32,503 nucleotides of DNA from Oceanicaulis sp. (GCA_028280165.1 JANQMI010000167.1:1-32503), one strand, 5' to 3'. Shown: positions 22,180-30,747, numbered from the stretch's first letter. The notes: generated by a model from the letters alone, not told the origin. A program made the numbers and translations.

Positions 22180-23489
22180 AGCGCAGTGGCGGCCGCCAGG
22201 AAATCCGCGCCGCGTTCTTCAAAGCTCTGATACGCCTTCGCCCGCGGGGCCGCAGGGCTTAGCAACACGACGCCGCCGTCCGGGAGCGATGCGGCAGCCT
22301 CGCGGACCGCGTCCGCCACGTCCGGCACAAAGCGCGTCACGCTGGCATGGCGGCCGCCGGACAAGGCCTCGACAATGCGGCGACCATTATCGGCGAGGGT
22401 CAGAATGGCGCGGATATGGCTATGGGGCTCCAAGGCTTCGGCCAGCCAGGCATAATCCTGGTCGCGCTCTTCGCCGCCGAGCAGCAGCGCCAAGGGGCGG
22501 TCCTTGAGCCCCTCTACGGCATTCACACAAGCTTCCGGTGTGGTCGCCAGACCGTCATCAATGAAGGTCAGGTTGCCGCTTTCATGAACCGTTTGCAGGC
22601 GGTGAGGCAGGCCCTTAAAGCTTGAAAGAGTTTCAAACCCAGCCTGGGCATCGAACCCAAAGGCATCCATCGCCGCCAGGGCGGCACAGGCATTGAGCGC
22701 ATTATGCCGGCCGGGCAGGCGATCGATCGCGCCCCAGCTTCGGCCATCGCGCCAGACCGCGCCGTTTTCTTCGTAAAACCCTGTCTCGCCACCAAACCAG
22801 ATCCGGTTGGGTTGGTGGCCAAAAAGCGCCGTTAGCCGGTCATCACGTGCATTCATCACGCCGAGCGTATTGGGATTGAGCTGGGCCAAGCGCGCCTTGT
22901 CGGCACGGTAGCGCGCTTCACCCCGATGCCAGGGAGCGTGATCGTTCGACAGGTTCAAGAAAATAAAGGCGTCCGGTGCATGGACCAGATCTGCAATCTG
23001 ATAGCTGGATAGCTCTAGAATCACGATGTCGAAGGTGTCTGATATTGAAAGGACCGGGACTCCGATATTGCCCGCAAGGCCAACGCTTGCCCCTGCCGAC
23101 CGGAGCATATGGTGAAGCAGCGCGGCGGTGGTGGACTTACCCTTGGTCCCCGTCACCGCAATGACGCGCTGCGCGTCCGCTTTGTGTTCGAAATACAGAT
23201 TGGTTTGACTGGTCAGCGTCGCGCCCGCGCCCAGGGCGGCCTCAACCCGCGCATCATAAAGCGAGATGCCGGGGCTTTTAACAAGAAGCGGCGCGTTCTG
23301 CGCTGCGATCGCGTCGATCATCGCGTCCTGGTGGAGCCAGACGGCGGTATCGGGAAAATCAGCGGGCTTGTGCGTATCGACCAGCGTGACCGAAAGCTCC
23401 GGCGCTTTGCGCTGCAGAAAATCCAGAACCGCTCGGCCCTCTCGGCCAAACCCCCAGATGAAAACCGCATCATGATCGGTGAGCGCCAT
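22176..23489 (-). CDS. murD2: UDP-N-acetylmuramoyl-L-alanine--L-glutamate ligase (MurD2 type)
   Basis: This is a 437-residue Mur ligase. The N-terminal Rossmann-like domain (VFIWGFGREGRAVLDFL) binds UDP-MurNAc-L-Ala. The central ATPase domain has the P-loop AVTGTKGKSTTA (about residues 112-123) and LELSSYQIADL. NLSNDHAPWHRG and GRHNALNACAALA follow, then the C-terminal domain. General MurD character is clear; the L-Glu-specific (MurD2) assignment rests on pairing with murL. Together they would make the D-Glu peptidoglycan precursor without glutamate racemase MurI. The gene begins five bases after the aroC stop, so it shares the aroC transcript. It is probably separate from the division-cell-wall cluster, which is not in the window. 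Confidence 0.9.
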   Translation of the reverse strand: MALTDHDAVFIWGFGREGRAVLDFLQRKAPELSVTLVDTHKPADFPDTAVWLHQDAMIDAIAAQNAPLLVKSPGISLYDARVEAALGAGATLTSQTNLYFEHKADAQRVIAVTGTKGKSTTAALLHHMLRSAGASVGLAGNIGVPVLSISDTFDIVILELSSYQIADLVHAPDAFIFLNLSNDHAPWHRGEARYRADKARLAQLNPNTLGVMNARDDRLTALFGHQPNRIWFGGETGFYEENGAVWRDGRSWGAIDRLPGRHNALNACAALAAMDAFGFDAQAGFETLSSFKGLPHRLQTVHESGNLTFIDDGLATTPEACVNAVEGLKDRPLALLLGGEERDQDYAWLAEALEPHSHIRAILTLADNGRRIVEALSGGRHASVTRFVPDVADAVREAAASLPDGGVVLLSPAAPRAKAYQSFEERGADFLAAATAL

Positions 23490-23494
23490 CGACC

Positions 23495-24586
23495 CTACGC
23501 TTTCAGCGCGGCCGCGCGCAGCTTGTGATCGGCCAAAACCAGGGCCGCCATCGCCTCCGCGACGGGAACACCACGAATGGCCACACAGGGGTCGTGGCGG
23601 CCTTTGGTGGATACCGTCGTGGGCTGTAAGTCCTTGGTCAGCGTTTGCCGATCGATCCGGATCGAGCTTGTCGGCTTGATCGCCACGCGCATGACGAGGT
23701 CCTGGCCGGTGGAGATACCGCCCAGCACGCCGCCATTATGGTTAGACGTGAACCGGGGTTGGCCGGTGTCATCGAGCGCCATCTCATCAGCGGCATCCTC
23801 ACCGCGCAATGCGGCGGCGTTGAGGCCTGACCCGATCTCGACTGCTTTGGCCGCGTTGATGGACATCATGGCTGAGGCCAGGTCGGCATCCAGCTTGCCA
23901 TAGACCGGTGCCCCCCAGCCGGCCGGAATGCCGGACACGACGACTTCAATCAGGCCGCCGACCGAGCTGCCGGCCTTACGGATGGCGTCCATATCCTCCG
24001 CCCAGGCTTCAGCGGTCTCAGCGTCGGGGCAGAAGAAGTCGTTCTGGTGTACAGCGTCCCAGTCCCAGCGTGCGGGGTCGATCCGGCGCGGACCAACTTG
24101 CACAAGAGCACCACGGATTTGTATGCCGTCACCTAAGACTTTGCGCGCGATGGCTCCAGCCGCCACCCGTGCGGCGGTTTCGCGTGCGCTGGAACGCCCG
24201 CCACCGCGATAGTCCCGCACGCCATACTTCGCGTCATAGGTAAAATCAGCGTGGCCAGGGCGCCATTTATCGCGGATGTCGGAATAGTCTTTGGAGCGCT
24301 GGTCAACATTCTCAATCATCAGCGAAATCGGCGCACCCGTGGTCACTGGACCACCCGTGCGCTCATCCTCGAAGACACCGGACAGAATGCGGACCTGATC
24401 GGGCTCCCGACGCTGGGTGACATGGCGCGATTGGCCTGGGCGGCGTTTGTCGAGCCAGGGCTGGATATCGCTTTCAGAGAGCGAGAGTCCGGACGGACAG
24501 CCGTCCACAACGCAGCCAAGCGCGGGGCCATGGCTTTCACCCCAGGTGGTGAATCGAAACAGGTGGCCGAAGGTGTTGTGAGACAT
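23495..24586 (-). CDS. aroC: Chorismate synthase
   Basis: This 363-residue FMN-dependent enzyme converts 5-enolpyruvylshikimate-3-phosphate to chorismate, the last step of the shikimate pathway. [53 protein letters not shown] and [14 protein letters not shown] are all diagnostic. The length is typical. It is transcribed on the minus strand ahead of murD2. About 67 bases separate it from the upstream J-domain gene, which reads the same way, so a three-gene unit is possible. Confidence 0.98.
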   Translation of the reverse strand: MSHNTFGHLFRFTTWGESHGPALGCVVDGCPSGLSLSESDIQPWLDKRRPGQSRHVTQRREPDQVRILSGVFEDERTGGPVTTGAPISLMIENVDQRSKDYSDIRDKWRPGHADFTYDAKYGVRDYRGGGRSSARETAARVAAGAIARKVLGDGIQIRGALVQVGPRRIDPARWDWDAVHQNDFFCPDAETAEAWAEDMDAIRKAGSSVGGLIEVVVSGIPAGWGAPVYGKLDADLASAMMSINAAKAVEIGSGLNAAALRGEDAADEMALDDTGQPRFTSNHNGGVLGGISTGQDLVMRVAIKPTSSIRIDRQTLTKDLQPTTVSTKGRHDPCVAIRGVPVAEAMAALVLADHKLRAAALKA

Positions 24587-24653
24587 GGGCTGTCAGTCGC
24601 TTGCGTGAATCAGCGGTTACAATAGGGCCCTGCGAGTCGGGCGTCACGCCATG

Positions 24654-25223
24654 TCAGGCGGCCCCCTTGCGTGCCCAGCTGACTAGGCGGGCCGCAGGGC
24701 TCTTTTTCACGAAGCTCTCGTAGAAGCCGCGTAGGACGCCGGCATTGGCCTCGGCGTCTTCGCGGGCGGCTTGTTCTTCAAATTTCTTGGCGCGTTCTTC
24801 GCGGGATTTACGTTCCGCTTCCCCGGCAGATAAATCCGCATCGACCATCTTGTCGCGGACGAGAATATTCACTCGCCAGTTCGCTTCGCCGATCGGCTGG
24901 ACCAGGGTGCGATTCTTCACCGCGACTGGAATGCGGATCATCACCTCGCGATCTTCGATCTTGATGGTGCGCAAACCGCCCTTGCGCGCTTCGTCCGGGG
25001 TGATTTCAAAATCGACACGGCGCGGCGCATACATCTTCAAAACTTCATAAGCTTTCAAAAGCTTCTGTAGTTTCGCGATGGTCTCCGGCGTTTCCTTTGC
25101 GGTGTCGGGATGGACTTCCTTCACAAGCGAGCGAAAGCGGGCCCGGACCTCTGAGAAGTCCTCGCCGCCTTGTAGTCCAAATGCCGAATAGGCCGCTCGC
25201 AGGGCCTGGGTATTCGCAGTCAT
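24654..25223 (-). CDS. J-domain (DnaJ-like) protein with a unique C-terminal part
   Basis: The 189-residue protein begins with a J-domain (about residues 10-63): YSAFGLQGG, FRSLVKEVHPDTAKE with HPD at 38-40, and KLLKAYEVLK. The HPD tripeptide is needed to stimulate DnaK. It lacks the Gly/Phe linker, zinc centre and substrate domains of DnaJ. The rest has a beta-rich segment (LRTIKIEDREVMIRIPVAV) and then a charged helix (AERKSREERAKKFEEQAARED). It is probably a specialised DnaK co-chaperone with its own client; the client is unknown. It is divergent from pdxH across 99 bases. Confidence 0.85.
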   Translation of the reverse strand: MTANTQALRAAYSAFGLQGGEDFSEVRARFRSLVKEVHPDTAKETPETIAKLQKLLKAYEVLKMYAPRRVDFEITPDEARKGGLRTIKIEDREVMIRIPVAVKNRTLVQPIGEANWRVNILVRDKMVDADLSAGEAERKSREERAKKFEEQAAREDAEANAGVLRGFYESFVKKSPAARLVSWARKGAA

Positions 25224-25322
25224 GAACGCACTTTAAACATGGAATTGATTTAGAAACGTTGAACTCAGCGGCAGGCCATATACTTGTGTGCGCGACAAGG
25301 CCGCTGAAGGAGCGCTCAACCC

Positions 25323-25991
25323 GTGTCTAGAAATGACGCTATTCCGCCGAGCCCCACGAAGGGCGAATATGAGTCAGAGACGCTGGCGAAGGCCGATGAC
25401 ATCTTCACCCGCGATGATCCTTTTGCCCTTTTTACGGACTGGCTCAAGACTGCGCGCGAACGCGAAATCAACGATCCGAACGCCATGGCGCTTTCTACCG
25501 CCGATGCGGACGGGTTCCCGGATGTGCGCATGGTCCTCTTGAAAGACGTCGATCCGCGCGGATTTGTCTTTTACACCAATACGGACAGTCAAAAGGGCAC
25601 TCAGCTGGCCGATAATGCGCGCGCGGCCCTTTGCTTTCACTGGAAATCAATACGCCGCCAGGTCCGTGTGCGTGGGCTGGTCACGCGTGTGTCCGATGAA
25701 GACGCCGATGCGTATTTCAACTCCCGGGCTCGCGACAGCCGGATTGGGGCTTGGGCCTCCAAACAGTCTCGTCCGCTGGAAAGCCGTTTTGCGCTGGAAA
25801 AGGCCGTCGCTGGCTATGCGGCGAAATTCAATATCGGCGAGATACCACGGCCCGAATTCTGGACAGGGTACAGGATTGCTCCGCTTCGATTGGAATTCTG
25901 GCGAGACCGGGCCTTCCGCCTCCACGATAGATTGGTGTTTGAGCGGGCAGAAATTTCTGCGTCTTGGACAACGACGCGTCTATATCCATAA
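25323..25991 (+). CDS. pdxH: Pyridoxamine 5'-phosphate oxidase
   Basis: This FMN-dependent flavoenzyme oxidises pyridoxine or pyridoxamine 5'-phosphate to pyridoxal 5'-phosphate in the cytoplasm. The 222 residues show the split-barrel FMN motifs [21 protein letters not shown] and SQKGTQL. The PLP-site block [16 protein letters not shown] and the C-terminal [17 protein letters not shown] and RLHDRLVF are also family signatures. The start is a GTG at 25323 with AAGGAG at 25307-25312. The N-terminal 20 residues are polar and likely disordered. Confidence 0.97.
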   Translation: MSRNDAIPPSPTKGEYESETLAKADDIFTRDDPFALFTDWLKTAREREINDPNAMALSTADADGFPDVRMVLLKDVDPRGFVFYTNTDSQKGTQLADNARAALCFHWKSIRRQVRVRGLVTRVSDEDADAYFNSRARDSRIGAWASKQSRPLESRFALEKAVAGYAAKFNIGEIPRPEFWTGYRIAPLRLEFWRDRAFRLHDRLVFERAEISASWTTTRLYP

Positions 25992-26042
25992 GCCGATAAC
26001 ACGTATGCTGCGCGTGTCGCGCATGACTTCGGGGGGAGCGCC

Positions 26043-26873
26043 ATGATCGGTGCCTTACGCATTCTTCGCCATCTTGTGATCGGACTGGCTGCTGCTGCAG
26101 CGGTGTTTACGCCTCTTTGGTTCGCAGCGGCAGGTCTGGGCTCGCGCTTCGGCCTCTGGGATTGGCGCTTTGGCCTGAGCACGATGACGTTCAGCTGGGG
26201 CCCGAACATATTGTTTGCCACCGTAGGTCTTGGCGGCGTTGCGCTATTGTTGGCTGTCATCTACCGCTTGGCCTTTGGACAGTCCAACGCACCTGGTGCC
26301 GGCGGCTATGTGGCCGCAATTGCAGCATTGGCGATCGGCGGTGCAGGTCTTTGGTATGCAGATGGGGTGCGTACCACGGCCGGAACCTTACCACCCATCC
26401 ACGACATCACCACGGATACCGCCAATCCACCGCAATTCTCTGCGGCGATGGTGGAACGCCGCGAGGTCGATGGGGCCAGCAACTCCGTTGACTATGCCTC
26501 TAAGATTGATCCGCGATCTGAGCGTCCTTTGCCGGAAGTCCAGGCCGAGGCGTATCCGCAGATCCAGCCGATTAACACCAGCGCCGAGCCCGCTCTGGCC
26601 TATCGAGCTGCGCTAGGGGTCGCCCGCGAGATGGGCTGGCGCGTGACCACAACGTCTGACGAAGCAATGATGTTTGAAGGCACGGCGGAGACCTTCTGGT
26701 TTGGCTTCAAAGACGACGTGATTGTGCGGGTCACGGCGTTGGAGGAGGGCGGTGCCCGGGTGGATGCCCGCTCGGTCAGCCGTGTGGGTGTCTCTGATCT
26801 GGGCGCGAATGCCGCGCGGCTGGCCGACTTCTCCGAGCGCCTGCGGTCCAGTCTGGGTGAGACTGAAAGCTAA
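26043..26873 (+). CDS. DUF1499 membrane protein
   Basis: This 276-residue protein has three hydrophobic segments (about residues 9-30, 53-77 and 88-105) and a C-terminal DUF1499 domain that starts at PPIHDITTDTANPPQF, the usual family opening. The domain is alpha/beta (ALAYRAALGVAREMGWRVTTTSDEAMMFEGT) and of unknown function; many homologues have the same plan of membrane helices followed by the soluble domain. The ATG at 26043 follows GGGGGAG. Its stop overlaps the stop of the minus-strand ribbon-helix-helix gene by four bases. Confidence 0.88.
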   Translation: MIGALRILRHLVIGLAAAAAVFTPLWFAAAGLGSRFGLWDWRFGLSTMTFSWGPNILFATVGLGGVALLLAVIYRLAFGQSNAPGAGGYVAAIAALAIGGAGLWYADGVRTTAGTLPPIHDITTDTANPPQFSAAMVERREVDGASNSVDYASKIDPRSERPLPEVQAEAYPQIQPINTSAEPALAYRAALGVAREMGWRVTTTSDEAMMFEGTAETFWFGFKDDVIVRVTALEEGGARVDARSVSRVGVSDLGANAARLADFSERLRSSLGETES

Positions 26874-27079
26874 TCTGCCTGGGATCGTTTCAGGGCCCAG
26901 ACCCGGCAGGCGCTTGAAAGCGGCTGGCTGGGGCCGCGCGCTTGATCAATCTCAGCAATGAGCCCGGCCAGTGAGCGGCGCTCGCTCACCACAGCGTCGT
27001 CAATAACCGCCCAGAACTCCGGCTCTAACGCCACCGAAGTCGCATGACCCGCCAGGGATAGAGAGCGTTTTACGAACAT
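26870..27079 (-). CDS. Ribbon-helix-helix (RHH_4-type) small protein
   Basis: The protein has 69 residues from the ATG at 27079. KRSLSLAGHATSVALEPEFWAVIDD, RRSLAGLIAEIDQAR and LSSACRVWAL match the alphaproteobacterial RHH_4 family, putative DNA-binding dimers. The start is uncertain: in-frame ATG 27112 and TTG 27124 would add 11 to 15 residues. I chose 27079 because the family usually begins a few residues before K-R-S. The upstream gap of about 250 bases is shared with the divergent TPR-like gene, which it might regulate (inference). Confidence 0.8.
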   Translation of the reverse strand: MFVKRSLSLAGHATSVALEPEFWAVIDDAVVSERRSLAGLIAEIDQARGPSQPLSSACRVWALKRSQAD

Positions 27080-27235
27080 GCTCTGCTCAAGGGTGTGTGC
27101 TTTGGGCAACATCAAGCATGGCAACAGCTTAGCGATTCAATCGAGCTGCTGCGAGCTCCATTGACGCTGCGTCGCAACATGCCCATCTGGCGCGTGCGAA
27201 GGGTGGGCAAGGCACGCATCTTCGCGCCTAGAAAA

Positions 27236-27270
27236 TGAACATTGTTCACTTTTCAAACATTCGTTACACT
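27236..27270 (+). promoter_or_regulatory. Sigma-70-like promoter with a perfect palindrome over the -35 box
   Basis: TTGTTC (27242-27247) and TACACT (27265-27270) are separated by 17 bases, as expected for a housekeeping promoter. The -35 lies inside TGAACATTGTTCA (27236-27248), a perfect 6-1-6 inverted repeat. Such sites are typical of TetR-type operators. It would drive the gene at 27331, leaving a leader of about 55 bases with AAGAGGAGA before the ATG. Confidence 0.5.
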
Positions 27271-27330
27271 CTTGTCATTGAGTGATTGGTTTTGGCCTCA
27301 ACGATCAGGCCGATAAGAGGAGACCTCCCC

Positions 27331-27792
27331 ATGACCACCCTGTTTCGCACCCTTGTTGCGGGCGCTGCGCTTACCCTAACCGCAGGCAGCGCTGCCCTGG
27401 CCCAGGACTGCCCTGCTGAGCCGTCTTTCGTGGGCGTTAGCGCGCCCAATTCTGACGTCCGCGCGTCAGCAACCCGCGTAAATCGTGGCGACTGGCGTGT
27501 CGCTGAGCACTTTGCACGCGAAGCCCTGGATTCGCGCACATCGGCCCGCAATAAGGCGGCTGCGGCCGTCAACCTGTGTGCCGCGCTGGCCAATCAAGGC
27601 TCTGCGGACACCGCAGCTGCGTGCGATGATGCGGTGACCCGCAATGAAGAAGGCTGGCAGGCCTATAACAATCGCGGGGCCGCCTTCTTCTTGGCAGGCG
27701 ATCTGAGCGCGGCAACGGCTGATTTCGCTCGCGCCGCAGAGCTTGGTGGTGATGTGGCCGGCAATAGTGCACTGGCCAGCTGTTCTAGCTAA
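27331..27792 (+). CDS. Periplasmic TPR-like repeat protein
   Basis: The 153-residue precursor has a signal peptide (LVAGAALTLTAGSAALAQ). The mature part has helical-repeat character: GDWRVAEHFAREALDS, NKAAAAVNLCAALANQGSADTAAACDDAV, and NEEGWQAYNNRGAAFFLAGDLSAATADFARAAEL, the last being a good TPR. Four cysteines in the mature protein suggest disulfides. It may act as a periplasmic interaction scaffold; partners are unknown. The ATG at 27331 follows AAGAGGAGA; a start at 27286 would put extra residues before the signal peptide and is rejected. It has its own promoter and terminator. Confidence 0.85.
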   Translation: MTTLFRTLVAGAALTLTAGSAALAQDCPAEPSFVGVSAPNSDVRASATRVNRGDWRVAEHFAREALDSRTSARNKAAAAVNLCAALANQGSADTAAACDDAVTRNEEGWQAYNNRGAAFFLAGDLSAATADFARAAELGGDVAGNSALASCSS

Positions 27793-27816
27793 TCGGCGTG
27801 CCGTCACGCGCAAATT

Positions 27817-27847
27817 GGGTCGAAGCGGTAAGGCTTCGGCCCTTTTT
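27817..27847 (+). terminator. Intrinsic terminator after the TPR-like gene
   Basis: GGGTCGAAGC (27817-27826) pairs with GCTTCGGCCC (27833-27842), allowing one T-G pair, over a six-base loop. It is directly followed by TTTTT (27843-27847). This is the clearest intrinsic terminator in the window. It separates the gene from miaA, which starts 30 bases later. Confidence 0.88.
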
Positions 27848-27876
27848 GTTTGTGGACAGCGGCGCTATCAGAGCCC

Positions 27877-28818
27877 ATGAGCAAACGCGTCCTCATATTG
27901 GCCGGGCCGACGGCGAGCGGTAAAACCGCGCTGTCTCTTCATGCCGCGCGCCACCTTGATGGGGAAATCATCAACGCCGACTCCATGCAGCTCTATCACG
28001 GCCTGCCGATTATCAGTGCCCAGCCCAGCGAGTCTGAACGGGCGGCGGTGCCGCACCATCTTTTTGCCATGCTTGATCCCGGGGAACGCTGCTCGGTCGG
28101 ACGCTGGTCGCGCGCCGCGCTTGATGTGATTGAAGGGGTGCAGGCCCGGGGCCGGGTGCCCATACTGGTCGGTGGAACCGGACTGTATTTCAAAGCTCTG
28201 CTGGCCGGCTTGGCCCCGGTTCCCGAGATTCCTGATGCTGTGACCGCTCAAGTGGCCGCGCTCTATGACGCCGGGGGAATAGACGCGCTAAGGGCTGAAG
28301 CGGACACGGTCGATCCGGTTGCGAGCGCCAGAATCGCAGACGGGGATCGTCAGCGATTAATGCGCGTGATCTGCGTGGCTCGCGCGACGGGCACCGCGCT
28401 TTCAGACCTCCAGGCACAGACGCAGCCGCTCCTTGATCCGGACACGGCGCTGAGTGTGGTAATCCAGCCGGAGCGTGATGCGCTATACCAGCGCATCGAG
28501 GCACGCTTTGATCGGATGATGGATGCAGGGGGGCTAGAGGAAGCGCAAGCCATGGCCGTTCGGGGTCTGTCAGCGGACTTGCCGGCGATGAAAGCGGTGG
28601 GTTTGCCCCCCTTGCTGGCTCATCTGGCTGGCGACTTGAGCCTGGATGATGCCATCGAGATCGCCAAGCGGGACTCTCGGCGCTACGCAAAGCGGCAATT
28701 CACCTGGTTCTCTAATCAGCATGGAGACTGGCCCCGGGTCCGCACGCTTGACCCCGATGCCCAGCAGCGCGAGCTTGATGACATTCTCAGCCCAAGCTTC
28801 CCGGAGGTCGCGCGATGA
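27877..28818 (+). CDS. miaA: tRNA dimethylallyltransferase
   Basis: This 313-residue cytoplasmic enzyme transfers a dimethylallyl group to A37 of tRNAs that read codons beginning with U. The P-loop GPTASGKT (residues 10-17), EIINADSMQLYHGLPI, LVGGTGLYFKALL and SRRYAKRQFTWF are diagnostic. The ATG at 27877 gives the usual N-terminus; an in-frame GTG at 27850 is rejected. The stop overlaps the start of the ketol-acid reductoisomerase gene by four bases. The modified tRNAs include the tRNA-Leu(UAA) type found in this window. Confidence 0.96.
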   Translation: MSKRVLILAGPTASGKTALSLHAARHLDGEIINADSMQLYHGLPIISAQPSESERAAVPHHLFAMLDPGERCSVGRWSRAALDVIEGVQARGRVPILVGGTGLYFKALLAGLAPVPEIPDAVTAQVAALYDAGGIDALRAEADTVDPVASARIADGDRQRLMRVICVARATGTALSDLQAQTQPLLDPDTALSVVIQPERDALYQRIEARFDRMMDAGGLEEAQAMAVRGLSADLPAMKAVGLPPLLAHLAGDLSLDDAIEIAKRDSRRYAKRQFTWFSNQHGDWPRVRTLDPDAQQRELDDILSPSFPEVAR

Positions 28819-29825
28819 GCGCACCGCTTTATGAGGCCGATATTGATCTCGGCCCGCTCAAACGCCGTCGTATTGCACTGATTGGCTACGGCAATCATGG
28901 CCGGTCTCATGCGCTGAATATGCGCGATATGGGAGTGACCGACATCGCTATTGGCTTGCGTGAAGACTCCCCGTCCAAGGCAAAGGTCGAGGCGGATGGG
29001 TTTGTCCCGGTAAGCCTGGCTGAGGCTGCGGCCGGAGCAGATATCGTCGCGCTCTTGGCGGCTGATGAAGCGCACAGGGCGATATGGGACGATCACATCG
29101 CGCCAAATCGGCCGCCCGGCCAGGCTCTGATCTTCAGTCATGGCTTTTCCATTGACTACAAGCTGATTGAGCCACCAGCCGATTGTGATGTGATCTTGGC
29201 CGCGGCGAAGGGGCCGGGCGGGGCAGTCCGCTCTAGCTTTGAAAAGGGCGGCGGGCTGGTCGGTTTCTGGGGGGTGCATCAGGATGCCAGTGGTGAAGCT
29301 GAAGCCATAGCCCAGGCGTATCTGGCGGCCATTGGCTGCGGCCGCGCTGGGGTTTACCCAACAACGTTCAAAGAAGAGGCTTTGGCCGACATCTTAGGCG
29401 AGCAAGCGGTTTTGGTCGGTGGGATGTGTGCGCTGGCCCGTGAGGGCTTTGAGCAACTGGTCGCCGCCGGGATCAGCGAGCGGATGGCCTATATCGATAC
29501 GGTGCATGAACTGAAGTACATCGCTGATCTCATCCATGAGCGCGGCATTCACGGCATGTATGCGGCGATCTCCGACACGGCCGAGTTTGGTGCCCACGAA
29601 GTAGAAGGCCCAATCCGCGAGGCCGTGCGACCGGTCTTCGAAGCGATTGTGAAGGACGTAACAGCCGGAGATTTTGCCCGGCGATGGGTCGCCGATTTTG
29701 ATTGTGATCGTGCCGGGCTTTATGCCCAACGCGCCAAAGCAAAGGACCATCCACTGGAGGCAGCCGGAGAAGACATCCGCAAGGCCTCGGCCCGGCGTGC
29801 GGGTCCACCGGACACGCCATCGTGA
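28815..29825 (+). CDS. ilvC: Divergent ketol-acid reductoisomerase
   Basis: The 336-residue protein has a class I KARI layout: a Rossmann domain with GYGNHGRSHALNMRDMG (residues 24-40; usually GYGSQGHAHALNLRDSG), a phosphate loop LREDSPS suited to NADPH, SHGFSI, AKGPGGAVR, DASGEAEA, then the knotted helical domain with TFKEEALADILGEQAVLVGG, HELKYIADLIHERGI and AISDTAEFGAHEV. The metal-binding Asp and Glu of D-I-L-G-E are kept, but several near-invariant positions differ. It may be the housekeeping enzyme of branched-chain amino-acid synthesis or a paralogue with altered substrate. CCGGAGG and an ATGA overlap couple it to miaA. No ilvB or ilvN is adjacent. Confidence 0.85.
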   Translation: MSAPLYEADIDLGPLKRRRIALIGYGNHGRSHALNMRDMGVTDIAIGLREDSPSKAKVEADGFVPVSLAEAAAGADIVALLAADEAHRAIWDDHIAPNRPPGQALIFSHGFSIDYKLIEPPADCDVILAAAKGPGGAVRSSFEKGGGLVGFWGVHQDASGEAEAIAQAYLAAIGCGRAGVYPTTFKEEALADILGEQAVLVGGMCALAREGFEQLVAAGISERMAYIDTVHELKYIADLIHERGIHGMYAAISDTAEFGAHEVEGPIREAVRPVFEAIVKDVTAGDFARRWVADFDCDRAGLYAQRAKAKDHPLEAAGEDIRKASARRAGPPDTPS

Positions 29826-29952
29826 TGCCTGGCCGTGCTTGCACCCGACCGCTGCGGGGCTTATCGACACGTTTGATATCGCACTGGCCGCAGCATCGGC
29901 CCACCGTTTGCAGGTCGATGACCGCAGCGACACTAATTTGAGCCTGAGGCGA

Positions 29953-30747
29953 ATGGACGCGCTACTTCGTTTCTTCAACCGGATGGACTCCCGCGCCGCG
30001 CGCGCGGTGTGGATTACGCTCGTGCTCTTCGGGCTGGTCGCTGCAGTCTTCGTCGTCGGGCGATTTGTGCTCAATATTGAACCGAGCTCGGTTCAGGACT
30101 GGTTCTCTAGCGCTGCTGAATCTTGGTATGCTCTACCGGCTACGGTTCTGATCTTCACCCTCCTGGCTTTCGTGGGGGCCCCTCAATTCGTGCTCATCGC
30201 GGCAGCCGTTTTTGCCTTCGGTCCCGCCGAAGGCTTTTTATACTCTTGGATCGCCACCATGGTGTCCGCTTCGGTGAATTTCTGGATTGCCCGCTTGGCT
30301 GGGGCTGATGCGGTGAAGCGCTATGGCGGTAAAACGGTCAATCGGATCTCTGCCTTCGTGGGCCGCAATGGTTTCTTTGCTTCCATGATCGTCCGGATTG
30401 TCCCAAGCGCGCCCTTCATCGTTGTGAATATGGCTGCCGGCATTTCGCGCATGAGCTATTTCGCCTTCATCGCCGGGGCCGGGGTTGGTGTCGTTCCGAA
30501 AACGGCTTTGATCGCTTTCTTCGGTGGCTCGCTAATGGCCTTGATTGCTGGCGGTGGCTGGGAAGCTTGGGTCGCGCTGGCCGGTGCCGGTCTGGCCTGG
30601 ATTGCGTTCATGCTGGTTGCGCGGCGCATGCTGAGGGCTGATAGCGGCCCAGCCGTGCCAGAAAACGAGCAAAGCAGTGAGACCGAAGCGGCTGAACGGG
30701 TTGCAAATCCCGACGCACCGTCGCACAACGAACACAGTCATTCATAA
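29953..30747 (+). CDS. VTT/DedA-type (TVP38/TMEM64 family) membrane protein
   Basis: The 264-residue polytopic protein has about five to six hydrophobic segments. The VTT core is FVGAPQFVLIAAAVFAFGPAEGFLYSW, followed by NRISAFVGRNGFFASMIVRIVPSAPFIVVNMAAGISRMSYFAF, where R-x-V-P and the following Pro/Asn residues are the family's conserved re-entrant-loop features. Related DedA proteins act in lipid-carrier or phospholipid translocation. The C-terminal tail is polar, ending in SHNEHSHS. The ATG at 29953 is preferred; the frame stays open upstream through the ilvC 3' end. It lies just before the mre operon, in the same direction. Confidence 0.85.
   Translation: MDALLRFFNRMDSRAARAVWITLVLFGLVAAVFVVGRFVLNIEPSSVQDWFSSAAESWYALPATVLIFTLLAFVGAPQFVLIAAAVFAFGPAEGFLYSWIATMVSASVNFWIARLAGADAVKRYGGKTVNRISAFVGRNGFFASMIVRIVPSAPFIVVNMAAGISRMSYFAFIAGAGVGVVPKTALIAFFGGSLMALIAGGGWEAWVALAGAGLAWIAFMLVARRMLRADSGPAVPENEQSSETEAAERVANPDAPSHNEHSHS

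Noticed and set aside
29674-29952. Upstream extension of the VTT/DedA-type gene into the ilvC 3' end
   Set aside because: The extra about 90 residues are Arg/Pro-rich shadow of ilvC; the membrane protein starts naturally at the ATG at 29953.
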